The notes beneath the pieces are model-generated. The model saw only the letters and a program-made list of their open reading frames with translations, made no database searches and was not told the origin of the DNA. Source: Peptacetobacter hominis (lineage in GTDB: Bacteria; Bacillota; Clostridia; Peptostreptococcales; Peptostreptococcaceae). From it: 64,000 nucleotides of DNA. Location: assembly GCF_006861675.1 (NCBI RefSeq), contig NZ_SGJB01000003.1, positions 1 through 64,000 of the forward strand, written 5' to 3'. Shown one piece after another: positions 17,669 to 27,580 of this stretch (its first letter is position 1; each line of letters begins with the position of its first letter). The position numbers and the translations under genes were made by a program.

Positions 17669-18465
17669 TGGTAGGACCACTTATAAAAAGAGAAATAAAA
17701 TCAAATTATAAGATACTTATAATTTTTATGGCGATACTTACAATGTATGGAAGTATTATAACAAGTATGTTTGATCCTCGGCTTGGGGAGGGGATGAACG
17801 CACTTGCAGAAAGTATGCCTGAATTTTTTGCAGCGTTTGGAATGCAGAATCCAAGTACAGAACTAATAGATTTTCTTGTGAATTACCTTTATGGATTTAT
17901 ATTTATAATGATTCCGTTTATTTTTACTCTGATAATGTGCCATAGATTGGTAGCTAGATATATAGATAGAGGTTCTATGGCGTATTTTTTGAATACTCAT
18001 TACAATAGAACTCAGATAATACTGAATCAGGCGTTTATTCTTGTAAAAAGTATAGGAATACTTATACTTTATGCAACTGTAATGGTTATAGTATGCAGTG
18101 AGGTTATGTTTGGAGGAAAGCTTGATATAGAAAAGTTTATAGTGTTGAATATAGGTCTATTATGTCTTCATCTTTTTCTGGGATCAATGTGTTTTATGTT
18201 TGCATGTATATTTAATGAGATAAAATATTCAATAGGTATAGGTGCAGGACTTGGCCTTTTATTTATACTTATACAGATGATGTCGCAGGTAAGTGAAGAT
18301 GCAGATTTTCTGAAGTATTTCACACCACTTACACTTTTTAATCCGGATGGAATAATTGCATATGAAACAGAGTCATTAATGTATATAGTTTTATTGGCTG
18401 TTATTTCAATTGTTTTTATATCAGTTGGAACAGTGGTATTTAAAAAGAGAGATCTTCCTTTATAG
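17668..18465 (+). CDS. ABC-2 type permease
   Basis: A 265-residue membrane protein with six predicted helices, the membrane partner of the upstream ATPase. The cytoplasmic start MVGPLIKREIKSNYK leads into helix one. A loop with YIDRGSMAYFLNTHYNR resembles other ABC-2 exporter permeases of multidrug or bacteriocin export. The start overlaps the ATPase stop by one base. A terminator follows 26 bases after the stop. Confidence 0.88.
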   Translation: MVGPLIKREIKSNYKILIIFMAILTMYGSIITSMFDPRLGEGMNALAESMPEFFAAFGMQNPSTELIDFLVNYLYGFIFIMIPFIFTLIMCHRLVARYIDRGSMAYFLNTHYNRTQIILNQAFILVKSIGILILYATVMVIVCSEVMFGGKLDIEKFIVLNIGLLCLHLFLGSMCFMFACIFNEIKYSIGIGAGLGLLFILIQMMSQVSEDADFLKYFTPLTLFNPDGIIAYETESLMYIVLLAVISIVFISVGTVVFKKRDLPL

Positions 18466-18491
18466 AGATAAGATGATTTATAGAAGATAAG

Positions 18492-18528
18492 AAAATAGCC
18501 GTAAGATTTTACTCTTCGGCTATTTTTT
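18492..18528. terminator. Bidirectional terminator
   Basis: AAAATAGCCG pairs with CGGCTATTTT; AAGA and TCTT extend the stem, with a T-run on each strand. It separates the convergent exporter operon and ABC-F gene. Confidence 0.85.
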
Positions 18529-18535
18529 ATTATGA

Positions 18536-20470
18536 TTATTTATTCTTTTGATTTTCTATTTCTTCGGCTAAGTTATTCAGATATTCCCATCTTTCATATT
18601 TATATTCAAGTTCTTTTTCAAGTTCCGCCTTTTCGTCCATAATTTCCTGAAGCTTTGTAAAATCTGTAGAATACATATAAGTACTGTCTTCCAGTGCAGA
18701 AATTTTCAGTTCAAGCTGTTCGATATCAGAGTCGATTGTATCAAATTCTCTCTGTTCCTTAAATGAAAATTTAAGTGTCTTTTCAGCGCGGTTTTTCTGA
18801 GGAGATTTTTTAGCTTCAACTTCTTTTTTCTCAGATTTTTCTTTTTCTGCTTTTTCCTCTTCAAACTGTATATTCTGTATTTCTTTATAAATAGTGTAGT
18901 CGCTGTAGTTTCCTGTGAAGATATATATTCTACCGGCACCCTCATACGCAAATATCTTGTTACAGATTCTATCAAGGAAATATCTATCGTGTGATACAGT
19001 TATTACAACACCGTCAAATTCATCAAGATAGTCTTCAAGTCTGCTAAGAGTTTCTATATCAAGGTCGTTTGTAGGCTCGTCAAGCAAAAGTACGTTTGGA
19101 GCACCCATAAGAACTCTAAGGAGATGAAGTCTTCTTCTTTCACCTCCAGAAAGTTTTTCTATAAGAGTGTGCTGCATTGTTCCATTGAAAAGGAATCTCT
19201 CGCACATCATGGAAGCGGTAATTTTTGTACCGTCAGCAGTTGTTATATAGTCGCTTTCTTCTTTTATATAGTCTATAGCTTTCATATTCAGATCCATATG
19301 AGAATCGTCCTGAGAGAAACAGCCTATTTTTACTGTTTCACCGATTTCAACAGTTCCACTGTCAGGCTGAAGTTTTCCATTCAGGATATTTATAAGGGTA
19401 GATTTTCCCATACCATTTTTCCCGACTATACCGATTCTATCGTGTCTTGCAAGTGTATATTCAAGATTATCGATTACTTTTTTGCCATCAAAACTTTTAG
19501 AGATGTTTTTTATCTCGATTATTTTCTTTCCAAGTCTGCTTGAACCTACAGAAATATCCAGTTTTTCATCTTCTCTAATGACCTCTCTGTTTACAAGTTC
19601 ATCGAATCTCTGAAGTCTGGCTTTCTGTTTTGTTGTTCTGGCTCTTGCACCTCTTTTTACCCATTTAAGCTCATTTCTGATAAGATTCTGTCTTTTATCT
19701 TCCATGCTGGCTTCAAGCTGAAGTCTTTCCATTTTTTTCTCAAGGAAAAGAGTATAGTTTCCTTCATAGCTGAAAAGTCTGCCCTTATCAAGTTCAAGAA
19801 TTCTGTTTGTAACCCTATCAAGGAAATATCTGTCATGTGTAATCATTAATAAAGCGCCTTTTCTACTGTTCAGGTATTCTTCAAGCCAATCTATAGTATC
19901 ATTGTCAAGGTGGTTTGTAGGCTCATCAAGTACAAGAAGATCACATGGAGTTATAAGTGCAGAAGCCAGTGAAATTCTTTTTCTCTGACCACCTGAAAGT
20001 TCAGAAACCTTCTTGGTAAAGTCATCTATACCAAGTTTTGTAAGTACAGATTTTGCCTCATTTTCAAGAGTCCATAGATTCATTGTATCTATTTTTTCCT
20101 GAACAGAGATTAATTCTTTATTTAGTTCATCTGAATAGTTCTTTTCAATTTCTTTTAAAAGATAACTGTATCTTCCAAGTAAATTCAGTTCCTCTGATTC
20201 TGCGTTGAATACCTGTTCAAGCACAGTAGAATTTTCATCGTAATCAGGATTCTGTGGAAGATATTCAATTCTCGCTTTGTTCGCCTTTGTTATTTTACCA
20301 GATTCTATTTCTTCAACACCGGCTACAATTTTTAATAAAGTTGATTTACCGGTACCGTTGACACCGATAAGTCCTATCTTTTCACCTTCATTTATACCAA
20401 ATGAAAGATTTTCGATAAGTTTCTTTTCAGAATAGCTTTTACATATATTTTCAAAAGTTATAATGTTCAT
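18536..20470 (-). CDS. ABC-F family ATPase (Uup-like)
   Basis: A 644-residue soluble protein with two ABC domains and no membrane segment. Walker A motifs are GVNGTGKST (about 36-44) and GKNGMGKST (about 350). Signatures are LSGGQRKR and LSGGERRR, each with a DEPTNHLD or DEPTNDLD Walker B. The C-terminus (about 560-644) is a charged coiled coil, as in Uup. ABC-F proteins act on ribosomes or, for Uup, in DNA-related processes. Antibiotic-resistance ABC-F proteins are an alternative, but the C-terminal coiled coil favours Uup. It lies 26 bases after the MocR gene on the same strand, with GGAGGAAC before the ATG. Confidence 0.9.
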   Translation of the reverse strand: MNIITFENICKSYSEKKLIENLSFGINEGEKIGLIGVNGTGKSTLLKIVAGVEEIESGKITKANKARIEYLPQNPDYDENSTVLEQVFNAESEELNLLGRYSYLLKEIEKNYSDELNKELISVQEKIDTMNLWTLENEAKSVLTKLGIDDFTKKVSELSGGQRKRISLASALITPCDLLVLDEPTNHLDNDTIDWLEEYLNSRKGALLMITHDRYFLDRVTNRILELDKGRLFSYEGNYTLFLEKKMERLQLEASMEDKRQNLIRNELKWVKRGARARTTKQKARLQRFDELVNREVIREDEKLDISVGSSRLGKKIIEIKNISKSFDGKKVIDNLEYTLARHDRIGIVGKNGMGKSTLINILNGKLQPDSGTVEIGETVKIGCFSQDDSHMDLNMKAIDYIKEESDYITTADGTKITASMMCERFLFNGTMQHTLIEKLSGGERRRLHLLRVLMGAPNVLLLDEPTNDLDIETLSRLEDYLDEFDGVVITVSHDRYFLDRICNKIFAYEGAGRIYIFTGNYSDYTIYKEIQNIQFEEEKAEKEKSEKKEVEAKKSPQKNRAEKTLKFSFKEQREFDTIDSDIEQLELKISALEDSTYMYSTDFTKLQEIMDEKAELEKELEYKYERWEYLNNLAEEIENQKNK

Positions 20471-20496
20471 TTGTTCCTCCAGTTGTATTTCTATAT

Positions 20497-21957
20497 TTAT
20501 AAATGCATTTCGTCATACATTTCATCTACAGTTTCCCCGATTATTTTTATGCCTTTTTCTATATCTTCAATAGATAAACGTGAAAGTCCGAGTCTGAGAG
20601 TATTTCGACCATTTTCATCTATATAGAATAAATCCCCAGGCATAAAAATAACCTTTTTTTCATAACATTTTTCTAAAAGTTTTCTTGAATCAATGTTGTC
20701 AAGTCTTACAAAAAGATGAAGTCCGCCATCGCCGAGAATATATTTGTTTTTTATGTATTTGTCTGCACACTCTCTGGCGAAGTTGAATTTTTCTCCATAA
20801 GCTCTTTTTATCTTTTTTATGTACTTTTCAAATCTGCCGCTGTTGAGATAGTCGAAAAGTATTCCCTGATCAAGAGAGGATGTATGTATATTTCTGCAGC
20901 GTTTTACACTTATAAGTTTGTCGATTGCATTAATATCAGCATAAATCCAACCTATTCTCATACCCGGGAAAAGAATTTTTGAAAAACTTCCTATATAAAT
21001 AACTCCATTTCCTGATGTATCAAAAGATGATATGGGGAAAATATGAGAACTTGAATACAGAAGTTCTTCATTAAATCCATCCTCTATGACAGGTATAGAA
21101 TATTTTCTCATTATAGAATAAAATTTAAGTCTGCTTTCGGGAGTCATAACATTTCCCGTTGGATTATTGTATGAAGGCGTTATATATGCAAACTTTATAT
21201 TAGAAGAGTTTTCAGATATTTTCTTCTCGATATCTTCAAAATCAGGCCCGTTTTCTATATCGAATCCGATAATATTCAATCCATGAGATTTCATTATTTT
21301 AATTGAAGTATTATGAGTTGGATTTTCACATAGTATGGTATCTCCGGGTTCTGAAAAAGTTGATAAAATAAGATCAAATGCCTCGGTAAATCCATTTGTT
21401 ACAAGAATTGACTTTGATTTGGAAAAAGAACCCTTTTTTTTCATGTAATCAGTGAGATATTCTATAAGAGGTTTATATCCCTGGGCATAACCATAGTTTA
21501 CAAGTTTGTGTCCTTCTATAGATATTCTACTCAGAAATGATTTTTTGAATTCAGACATATCGAATAGCTCTCCATCAGGAGAAATGCTCTTGAACGATAT
21601 AAGATCAGAACTCCACGGAATCTCTGTTTTTACAATATCAAGTGAGTTGGCATTTTTTGAAAATCCATTTTCAAGCCTGTTCCAATCAATACTTAATCCA
21701 TTTGATGGAGTGATTCGATCTGCATTTACAAAAGATCCTTTTCCTTTTATGGAATATAAAAGTCCTTCTGATTTAAGTTCTTCATATGCTGCTATTACAG
21801 AATTCCTACTTACTCCAAGGATTTCAGACAGTTCTCTTGAAGAAGGAAGTTTGCTTCCGTTTGGGATAAGTCCTTTTTCTATTAAAGAACAGATGTAGTT
21901 TTTTATCTGTATATATATAGGAAGATTATTTTCCAGTCTAAAATCTGAAAAAATCAA
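20497..21957 (-). CDS. MocR family regulator (GntR HTH plus aminotransferase domain)
   Basis: A 486-residue regulator. Residues 10-75 form a GntR winged helix (LPSSRELSEILGVSRNSVIAAYEEL). Residues 110-480 are a fold type I aminotransferase domain with ITPSYNNPTGNVM and the PLP lysine in GSFSKILFPGMRIGW. MocR proteins bind PLP and an amino compound to control nearby genes. The start is TTG behind GAGGCGAT. Upstream it faces the GntR/UTRA gene; downstream lies the ABC-F gene. The target genes are not evident from sequence. Confidence 0.88.
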   Translation of the reverse strand: MIFSDFRLENNLPIYIQIKNYICSLIEKGLIPNGSKLPSSRELSEILGVSRNSVIAAYEELKSEGLLYSIKGKGSFVNADRITPSNGLSIDWNRLENGFSKNANSLDIVKTEIPWSSDLISFKSISPDGELFDMSEFKKSFLSRISIEGHKLVNYGYAQGYKPLIEYLTDYMKKKGSFSKSKSILVTNGFTEAFDLILSTFSEPGDTILCENPTHNTSIKIMKSHGLNIIGFDIENGPDFEDIEKKISENSSNIKFAYITPSYNNPTGNVMTPESRLKFYSIMRKYSIPVIEDGFNEELLYSSSHIFPISSFDTSGNGVIYIGSFSKILFPGMRIGWIYADINAIDKLISVKRCRNIHTSSLDQGILFDYLNSGRFEKYIKKIKRAYGEKFNFARECADKYIKNKYILGDGGLHLFVRLDNIDSRKLLEKCYEKKVIFMPGDLFYIDENGRNTLRLGLSRLSIEDIEKGIKIIGETVDEMYDEMHL

Positions 21958-22109
21958 AGTATCGCCTCTTTTCTGAGTGAATTTTGTCCTTTTATATAAT
22001 TAAAATCAATAAATATTTTACCATAATAATATATAGACTGACAATTTTGAGGAATACAAAATATTATATAGATTTTAAAGTGTATACTTTATAGATTGTT
22101 AAATACAAA

Positions 22110-22196
22110 ATTTGTATAACAAATAAATTGTAAAAGGTATATTTGATAAAATTTGTATAATTAAGTATAATTCAAATATAAATCAAATTTGTATAA
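22110..22196 (+). promoter_or_regulatory. Promoter and operators of the gntR gene
   Basis: TTGATA (22143-22148), 17 bases, then TATAAT (22166-22171) form a promoter. ATTTGTATAACAAAT at 22110-22124 is a palindrome (ATTTGT-ATA-ACAAAT). Half-site copies ATTTGTATAA lie at 22151-22160, inside the spacer, and 22187-22196, downstream of the -10. The same palindrome recurs before yjjI. This fits autoregulation by the HutC-type GntR protein. Confidence 0.75.
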
Positions 22197-22210
22197 AAAG
22201 GAGAAATTAA

Positions 22211-22930
22211 ATGGTGGGGAAGAAGAGCGGAACGCCTAAATATGTGGATGTTTATAATAAACTTTTAAAAAATATAATAGATGGAACTTATCCTGAAGGA
22301 AGCAAGCTACCGACGGAAAATGAATTATCGGAACAACTGAATGTAAGTAGAATGACACTTCGTCAGTCATTGCTTTTACTTAAGGAAGATGGATTTATAG
22401 AAACGAGACAAGGTTCCGGAAACTATGTAAAATCTGAAAAAAATATAAAGGAAAGTCATATTATAGATAGTAAAAGTATTTCAATAAGCAATATAATCGA
22501 TAGAGAAATAAAATCTATAGAATATGAACTTGAAATACTTCCAAGTACAGAGTATATAAAAAAAATATTCAAAGTAAATAAATCGGTATATATAGAGGTT
22601 CATGGAGTTTTTTATGATAATGATAATAAAGCAGTTGCCTGCTCTTTGAATATGATTCTTACGGATATAATAGAAAAGTACAATATAGATTTAAACTGTA
22701 TTGATGAGGTAAAAGAATTTCTGGAAACAGTAGCTGATAAAAATGAATTCAAAAGAGAGCTTGAGTTTAAAATTGTACCAAATAGTCAATTAGCTAAAAG
22801 ACACAATGTGAAAAGCGAATATTCTATGTATATGCTTGTTGTAGAAAATATAAAAGATAAAGAGAATAACATTATGTTACATAATAAATACTATGTTCCC
22901 GCGGAAATAGTTAATATAGTAATAAATTGA
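22211..22930 (+). CDS. GntR/HutC family regulator with UTRA domain
   Basis: A 239-residue regulator with an N-terminal winged helix (residues 11-75: PKYVDVYNKLLKNII, then LPTENELSEQLNVSRMTLRQ) and a C-terminal UTRA ligand-binding domain. UTRA domains bind small metabolites such as sugars or amino acids. The start ATG follows AAGGAG. It is divergent from the MocR gene and directly upstream of the yjjI operon. The shared operator copies suggest it represses both itself and the operon. The ligand is unknown; a nucleoside-derived compound is inferred from the operon content. Confidence 0.88.
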   Translation: MVGKKSGTPKYVDVYNKLLKNIIDGTYPEGSKLPTENELSEQLNVSRMTLRQSLLLLKEDGFIETRQGSGNYVKSEKNIKESHIIDSKSISISNIIDREIKSIEYELEILPSTEYIKKIFKVNKSVYIEVHGVFYDNDNKAVACSLNMILTDIIEKYNIDLNCIDEVKEFLETVADKNEFKRELEFKIVPNSQLAKRHNVKSEYSMYMLVVENIKDKENNIMLHNKYYVPAEIVNIVIN

Positions 22931-22944
22931 TATAACCACTAAAA

Positions 22945-22990
22945 ATTTGTATAACAAATATTGACATGATATTTATTTATATTGTAAGAT
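22945..22990 (+). promoter_or_regulatory. Operator and promoter of the yjjI operon
   Basis: ATTTGTATAACAAAT at 22945-22959 is identical to the gntR operator. One base further, TTGACA (22961-22966) begins a promoter with TAAGAT (22985-22990) after an 18-base spacer. Repressor on the palindrome would cover the -35 region. Confidence 0.75.
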
Positions 22991-23048
22991 AAAAATATAA
23001 AAAATAAGATTAAAGTTAGATATGGTACGTATAAAAAGGAGAAAAAAT

Positions 23049-24542
23049 ATGAAAACATTTGATATTTCACAAGACGTTTTATATGCTATGACAAACCCTA
23101 AAGTCACTTTTAATCAGAGATTAAAGGATATGGCAAAAGTTGCCGAAAATTCAATAGAAATTGTTGAATATACGGAAAAATCAAGAGAATATCTTGAAAA
23201 AGGAATAATTATGGATATGTTCGAGGGAAAATCACCTTATAGAACAAGATATTGTCTACCAGATTACGAACTTTTTATGAAACAGGGAAGTAAGTTTCTT
23301 ATGCTTGAACCACCAAAGGATATATGGGAAGCTGTAGGAAATCTTTTATGTCTTTACCATAATATACCAGATGACGGAGGACTTCCAGTATATATAGGAT
23401 GTCTTGACGAATTACTGGAACCGTTTGCAAAAGATGAGGAAGAAACAAGAAAAGCTGTGAAGTTCCTGCTTACACATGTGGATAGATGTTTCTCTAATGC
23501 ATTCTGTCATGCAAACCTTGGACCAAGAGATACAAAAGTGGGTCGTATAATACTTGAAATAACAAAAGAAATGCAGAGACCTTGTCCAAATATGACATTA
23601 ATATATAGAGAAGATACTCCGGATGATTATCTTCAGGCAGCTATGGAAACAGCTATGGTTGCAGCGAAACCAAGTTTTGCAAATGATGCTGTTTACAGAA
23701 AAGAAATAGGAGACTATGGTGTGGTAAGCTGTTACAATACTCTTCCAATAGGAGGATGTGGACTTACACTTGTAAGAATGAATCTTAATACACTTCCGGA
23801 AATGGCAAAGGATGAAAAGGATCTTCTTGAAAGTGTAATACCTGAGCTTGTCGAGGCTACATGCGACGCCATAGATAGCCGTTGTGAATGTATAATAGAT
23901 AAATGTCATTTCTATGAAAATACATTCCTGTATCATGAAGGACTTATAAAGAAAGAAAAAGACTACATGGTAGGAATGGTAGGATTCGTAGGACTTGCAG
24001 AATGTGTAAATGGTATGCTTAAAGCGGATGAAAAAAATGAACGTTTCGGAAACAGTGAAAAGGCTGATAATCTTGGTGAAGCCATAATGGAACGTATACG
24101 TGAGGAAATAGATAAAAGACCTGCAAAATACGGAAGATACTGTCTTCATGCACAGGTTGGTGTAATGGAGGATACGGATTTAAGTCCAGGGGGAAGAATA
24201 CCTATAGGTGACGAACCGGAACTTCCAAATCAGATAATAAACTTTACAAGAATGCACAAAGGATGCGACGGAGGATGTGGAGAATTATTCCCATTCGACG
24301 ATATGGTCAAGAAAAATCCTAAATATCTTATAGATATACTTAGAGGAGCGTTCAGAACAGGAACAAGATATCTTTCTTTCTATTCAGACAGTACAGACCT
24401 TATAAGAGTAACTGGATATCTTGTTAAAAAATCTGATATAGAGAAATTTGATAATGGAAATGCAACTATGAATGAGGCTACTGTAAATGGTTCAGGAGTA
24501 AATAAAAATCTTCATCTTCTTGATAGAAAGGTGAGAAAATAA
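23049..24542 (+). CDS. yjjI: YjjI family glycyl radical enzyme
   Basis: A 497-residue protein of the YjjI (DUF3029) family, a short glycyl radical enzyme whose reaction is not settled. I place the start at 23049, behind AAAAGGAG, rather than nine codons earlier. The radical glycine is probably Gly456 in RVTGYL near the C-terminus, and Cys237 in LPIGGCGLTL is a candidate thiyl-radical residue. It acts only without oxygen and needs the activase encoded by the next gene, which begins directly after its stop. The operon continues with an ECF transporter and deoD. In enterobacteria yjjI also lies beside the deo operon, which supports a link to nucleosides. Confidence 0.9.
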   Translation: MKTFDISQDVLYAMTNPKVTFNQRLKDMAKVAENSIEIVEYTEKSREYLEKGIIMDMFEGKSPYRTRYCLPDYELFMKQGSKFLMLEPPKDIWEAVGNLLCLYHNIPDDGGLPVYIGCLDELLEPFAKDEEETRKAVKFLLTHVDRCFSNAFCHANLGPRDTKVGRIILEITKEMQRPCPNMTLIYREDTPDDYLQAAMETAMVAAKPSFANDAVYRKEIGDYGVVSCYNTLPIGGCGLTLVRMNLNTLPEMAKDEKDLLESVIPELVEATCDAIDSRCECIIDKCHFYENTFLYHEGLIKKEKDYMVGMVGFVGLAECVNGMLKADEKNERFGNSEKADNLGEAIMERIREEIDKRPAKYGRYCLHAQVGVMEDTDLSPGGRIPIGDEPELPNQIINFTRMHKGCDGGCGELFPFDDMVKKNPKYLIDILRGAFRTGTRYLSFYSDSTDLIRVTGYLVKKSDIEKFDNGNATMNEATVNGSGVNKNLHLLDRKVRK

Positions 24543-25376
24543 ATGCGTGCTCCAGTAAATAAGATAATACCATTCAGTTCAGTTGACGGACCGGGTAATA
24601 GAACAGCAATATTTCTGCAGGGATGTAATCAGAATTGTCTATACTGCCATAATCCGGAAACTATAAATATGTGTAAAAACTGTGGTATATGTGTGGAAAG
24701 CTGTCCCAAAGGGGCACTTTCCATTATTAATGAAAAGGTAGTGTATGATTACGATAAATGCTGTAACTGTGATACATGTATTCAATTATGCCCAAATGAT
24801 GCATCTCCAAAGGTCAGATATATGACTCCAGAGGAATTATATGACAAAATAAAAAACTATCTTCCTTTTATAGATGGAATAACAACATCTGGCGGTGAGT
24901 GTAGTCTGTACGCGGATTTTTTAAAGGAATTTTATACTATTATAAAATCTGAAAATAAAACCACATACATGGATACAAATGCCCAGATACCATTATGGGA
25001 TAAAGAAGAGCTTCTGAAAGTTACGGACAAAGTTATGATAGATTTGAAGGCAGGTACAAATGACGATCATATCAAACTTACTGGAAGAGGCGTGGACACA
25101 GTAATCGAAAATATAAAAAGAATTGCTGAAATGGGCAAACTTTTTGAAATACGTACAGTAGTTGTACCTGATATTGTTGATAACATGAAGACTATAGAAG
25201 TTGGAAGCAGACTTATTTCAAAATATCCTGAAGTAAGATACAAAATTATTAAATATAGAAAATTTGGAGTAAGAGAAGAATACTCCTATATAAAGGAACC
25301 AACAAGTGATTATTTACAAAGCTTAAAGTCAAAGGCTGAAGAGCTTGGAGTAAAAAATATACAACTAATAGACTAG
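24543..25376 (+). CDS. yjjW: YjjW family radical-SAM glycyl radical enzyme activase
   Basis: A 277-residue activase. The radical-SAM cluster motif is CNQNCLYC near residue 29-36. Two extra 4Fe-4S motifs follow (CKNCGICVESCP and CCNCDTCIQLCP), then TSGGECSLY. This insert is standard for GRE activases. It should install the glycyl radical on YjjI. The ATG follows the yjjI stop with no gap, so translation is coupled. Confidence 0.92.
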   Translation: MRAPVNKIIPFSSVDGPGNRTAIFLQGCNQNCLYCHNPETINMCKNCGICVESCPKGALSIINEKVVYDYDKCCNCDTCIQLCPNDASPKVRYMTPEELYDKIKNYLPFIDGITTSGGECSLYADFLKEFYTIIKSENKTTYMDTNAQIPLWDKEELLKVTDKVMIDLKAGTNDDHIKLTGRGVDTVIENIKRIAEMGKLFEIRTVVVPDIVDNMKTIEVGSRLISKYPEVRYKIIKYRKFGVREEYSYIKEPTSDYLQSLKSKAEELGVKNIQLID

Positions 25377-25388
25377 GAGGAAAGAATT

Positions 25389-25988
25389 TTGGACGTGAAA
25401 AAAGGGTTAAAATACGATTTCACACTTTTAGGAATATTATTGATTCCTGTGGGAGTTTCTCTTAATGTAGTAGGATATCAGCTTTCTACTGTACTGAAAC
25501 TGCCTATTTTCGTAGATCAGATAGGAACTGTACTTGTTGCTATGCTTGCAGGACCATGGGTTGGAATGCTTACAGGTTTTCTTGCAAATGTTGTAAATGG
25601 TATGCTGAATCCGGTTGCCATTGTATACAGTCTTGTAGCAATACTTAATGGTCTGATAATTGGTTACGCATCTAGATTCAAATTACTGACAAATATAATA
25701 GGTACAATTATAACATGTGCTGTAATGAATGTTGTCGGCTCTGTAGTAGGAGGTCTGATAACAGTATTTGTATTTGGAGGAGCGACAGGTGTCGGAACAG
25801 ATATACTTGCAGCTGGACTTGTTGCAGCTGGACAGGCATTGTTTGCATCTGTACTTACAGTAAACCTTATAACAGGTACATTTGGTGTAATGGTAAACGT
25901 AGGTATAAGTTGGACTATAGTGAGAAAACTACCGGATAGATTTCTTGTCAAACTTAATTACGGTATGCCTTATGTAAAAAGAAAATAG
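25389..25988 (+). CDS. ECF transporter S component, substrate unknown
   Basis: A 199-residue hydrophobic protein with about six membrane helices, the substrate-binding unit of an energy-coupling factor importer. The loop DQIGTVLVAMLAGPWVGML and the following NVVNGMLNP are typical of one S-component group. The start is TTG behind AGGAGG. It is followed by T, A and A' genes, making a dedicated ECF transporter. Its place between yjjW and deoD suggests a nucleoside, base or deoxyribose-like substrate; this is inference. Confidence 0.85.
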   Translation: MDVKKGLKYDFTLLGILLIPVGVSLNVVGYQLSTVLKLPIFVDQIGTVLVAMLAGPWVGMLTGFLANVVNGMLNPVAIVYSLVAILNGLIIGYASRFKLLTNIIGTIITCAVMNVVGSVVGGLITVFVFGGATGVGTDILAAGLVAAGQALFASVLTVNLITGTFGVMVNVGISWTIVRKLPDRFLVKLNYGMPYVKRK

Positions 25989-25997
25989 GAGGTAATC

Positions 25998-26735
25998 ATG
26001 AACAGTAGGATTGGTAGATTATATCCTGCAACAAAAGTTGCAGTAGTATTACTAGTGATAATTTTATGTATGTTTACGCCAGGGTATTATTTACAGTACG
26101 CAATGCTTCCTGCATTTTTTATAATAAGTGTACTTGCATCGACTGGCAGAAAATTTATAACTACTTTTTTTAAATCAATATTTATAATAGTGTTATTCAT
26201 CTTCATAATACAGGTATGTATACTAAAAAATGAAGATTCACAGCAGATATGGGCATTTATAAACTTTTCGCAGATGGGACTTGATACAAGTTTATCTATG
26301 ACATCAAAAATAACTGGGATAAGTTCAGCTGTAATATGTTTCTTTCAGGTTACAAGCGTGAAAGACATTATGTATTCTCTTGAAAAGGCAAATGCACCTA
26401 AAAAGCTTGTTTTCGTAATAGGTAATACAGTTCAGCTTATTCCACAGATGAACGTATTATTAAAAACTATAACAGATGCACAGCGTGCAAGAGGTATAGA
26501 AACAGAAGGAAGCCTTATGACTCGTGTAAAAGCATTTGTTCCTATGATAGGACCATTAATATTTACGTCTATACAGCAGACAGAGGAAAGAGTGCTTACT
26601 CTTGAAGCGAGAGCATTTTCTTCTGCAAGAAGAAAAACATCTCTTTATGAAATAAAAAGAACTGCTGCAGACTATATAATAACAGGTTTATGCATAGTAG
26701 CTCTATTAGTGTATATTTTTAGGGGGATGATTTAA
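25998..26735 (+). CDS. ecfT: ECF transporter T component (EcfT)
   Basis: A 245-residue membrane protein. Four to five N-terminal helices are followed by the coupling region with the Ala-Arg-Gly signatures DAQRARGIE (about 168) and LEARAF (about 205), which contact the two ATPases. The stop overlaps the first ATPase start by one base. AGGAGGTAATC precedes the ATG. Confidence 0.92.
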   Translation: MNSRIGRLYPATKVAVVLLVIILCMFTPGYYLQYAMLPAFFIISVLASTGRKFITTFFKSIFIIVLFIFIIQVCILKNEDSQQIWAFINFSQMGLDTSLSMTSKITGISSAVICFFQVTSVKDIMYSLEKANAPKKLVFVIGNTVQLIPQMNVLLKTITDAQRARGIETEGSLMTRVKAFVPMIGPLIFTSIQQTEERVLTLEARAFSSARRKTSLYEIKRTAADYIITGLCIVALLVYIFRGMI

Positions 26736-27577
26736 TGTCGGTTATTGAATTAAAAGATATAAGTTATAGATATCCATTGGAAAAAGAAGATACAATAAAG
26801 AATGTTTCATGTAAATTTGAAGCAGGTAAAGTGTATGGTCTTATCGGAGAAAATGGTTCAGGTAAGACAACTATATGTAATATAATAAGAGGATTTATAC
26901 CATCTTTCTACAAAGGAGAACTAAGGGGAGAGGTATTATTAAAGGATAAAAAACTGGAAGAGTACGATTATGAAGATCTGGCGTCTATAATCGGTTATTC
27001 ATTCCAAAATCCATTTACTCAGATTTCAGGAGTAAAGGAAACTGTATACGAAGAGATAGCTTATGGTCTTGAAAATCTTGGAGTACCAAGAGAAGAAATA
27101 ATAAAAAGAGTTGAGGAGCTTCTTGACTTATTCAAACTTAGAGAACTTGCTCAGAAAAATCCTTATGAGCTTTCAGGGGGACAGAAACAGAGGGTTGCAC
27201 TTGCAGCAGTTGTAGCACTTGATCCTGAAATAATAATAATGGATGAACCTACATCTCAGCTTGATCCAAAGAGTACAGCAGATATATTTGAAATAATAGA
27301 TATATTAAAGAAACAGAAAAAGGTTGTAATTCTTGTAGAGCATAAGATAGACCTTGTAGCTCAGTATTGTGATTCTATAATATTTATGCATGATGGTGAG
27401 TGTAAACTTAGCGGAACAGCAAGAGAAGTACTTACAAATCCAAAGGTACTTGAAATGGGAGGACAGCTTCCACAGGTTACACTATACTTCCTTGAGCGTA
27501 TAAAAAGAGGAGAAAAATTCGACATGATTCCTCTTAATGTAAAAGAAGCATATTCTATTTTAAAAGGGGAGGAGTAA
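26735..27577 (+). CDS. ecfA1: ECF transporter ATPase, first subunit
   Basis: A 280-residue ATPase with Walker A GENGSGKTT (about 38-46), Q-loop YSFQNPFTQIS, signature LSGGQKQR, Walker B IIIMDEPTSQLD and switch His in VEHKID. All catalytic motifs are intact, unlike the partner ATPase. It is coupled to ecfT by a one-base overlap and lies 3 bases before the second ATPase. Confidence 0.92.
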   Translation: MSVIELKDISYRYPLEKEDTIKNVSCKFEAGKVYGLIGENGSGKTTICNIIRGFIPSFYKGELRGEVLLKDKKLEEYDYEDLASIIGYSFQNPFTQISGVKETVYEEIAYGLENLGVPREEIIKRVEELLDLFKLRELAQKNPYELSGGQKQRVALAAVVALDPEIIIMDEPTSQLDPKSTADIFEIIDILKKQKKVVILVEHKIDLVAQYCDSIIFMHDGECKLSGTAREVLTNPKVLEMGGQLPQVTLYFLERIKRGEKFDMIPLNVKEAYSILKGEE

Positions 27578-27580
27578 TAC

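Noticed and set aside
23598-24149. A 183-codon minus-strand frame within yjjI
   Set aside because: It lies wholly inside the conserved glycyl radical enzyme gene and looks like a shadow of it.
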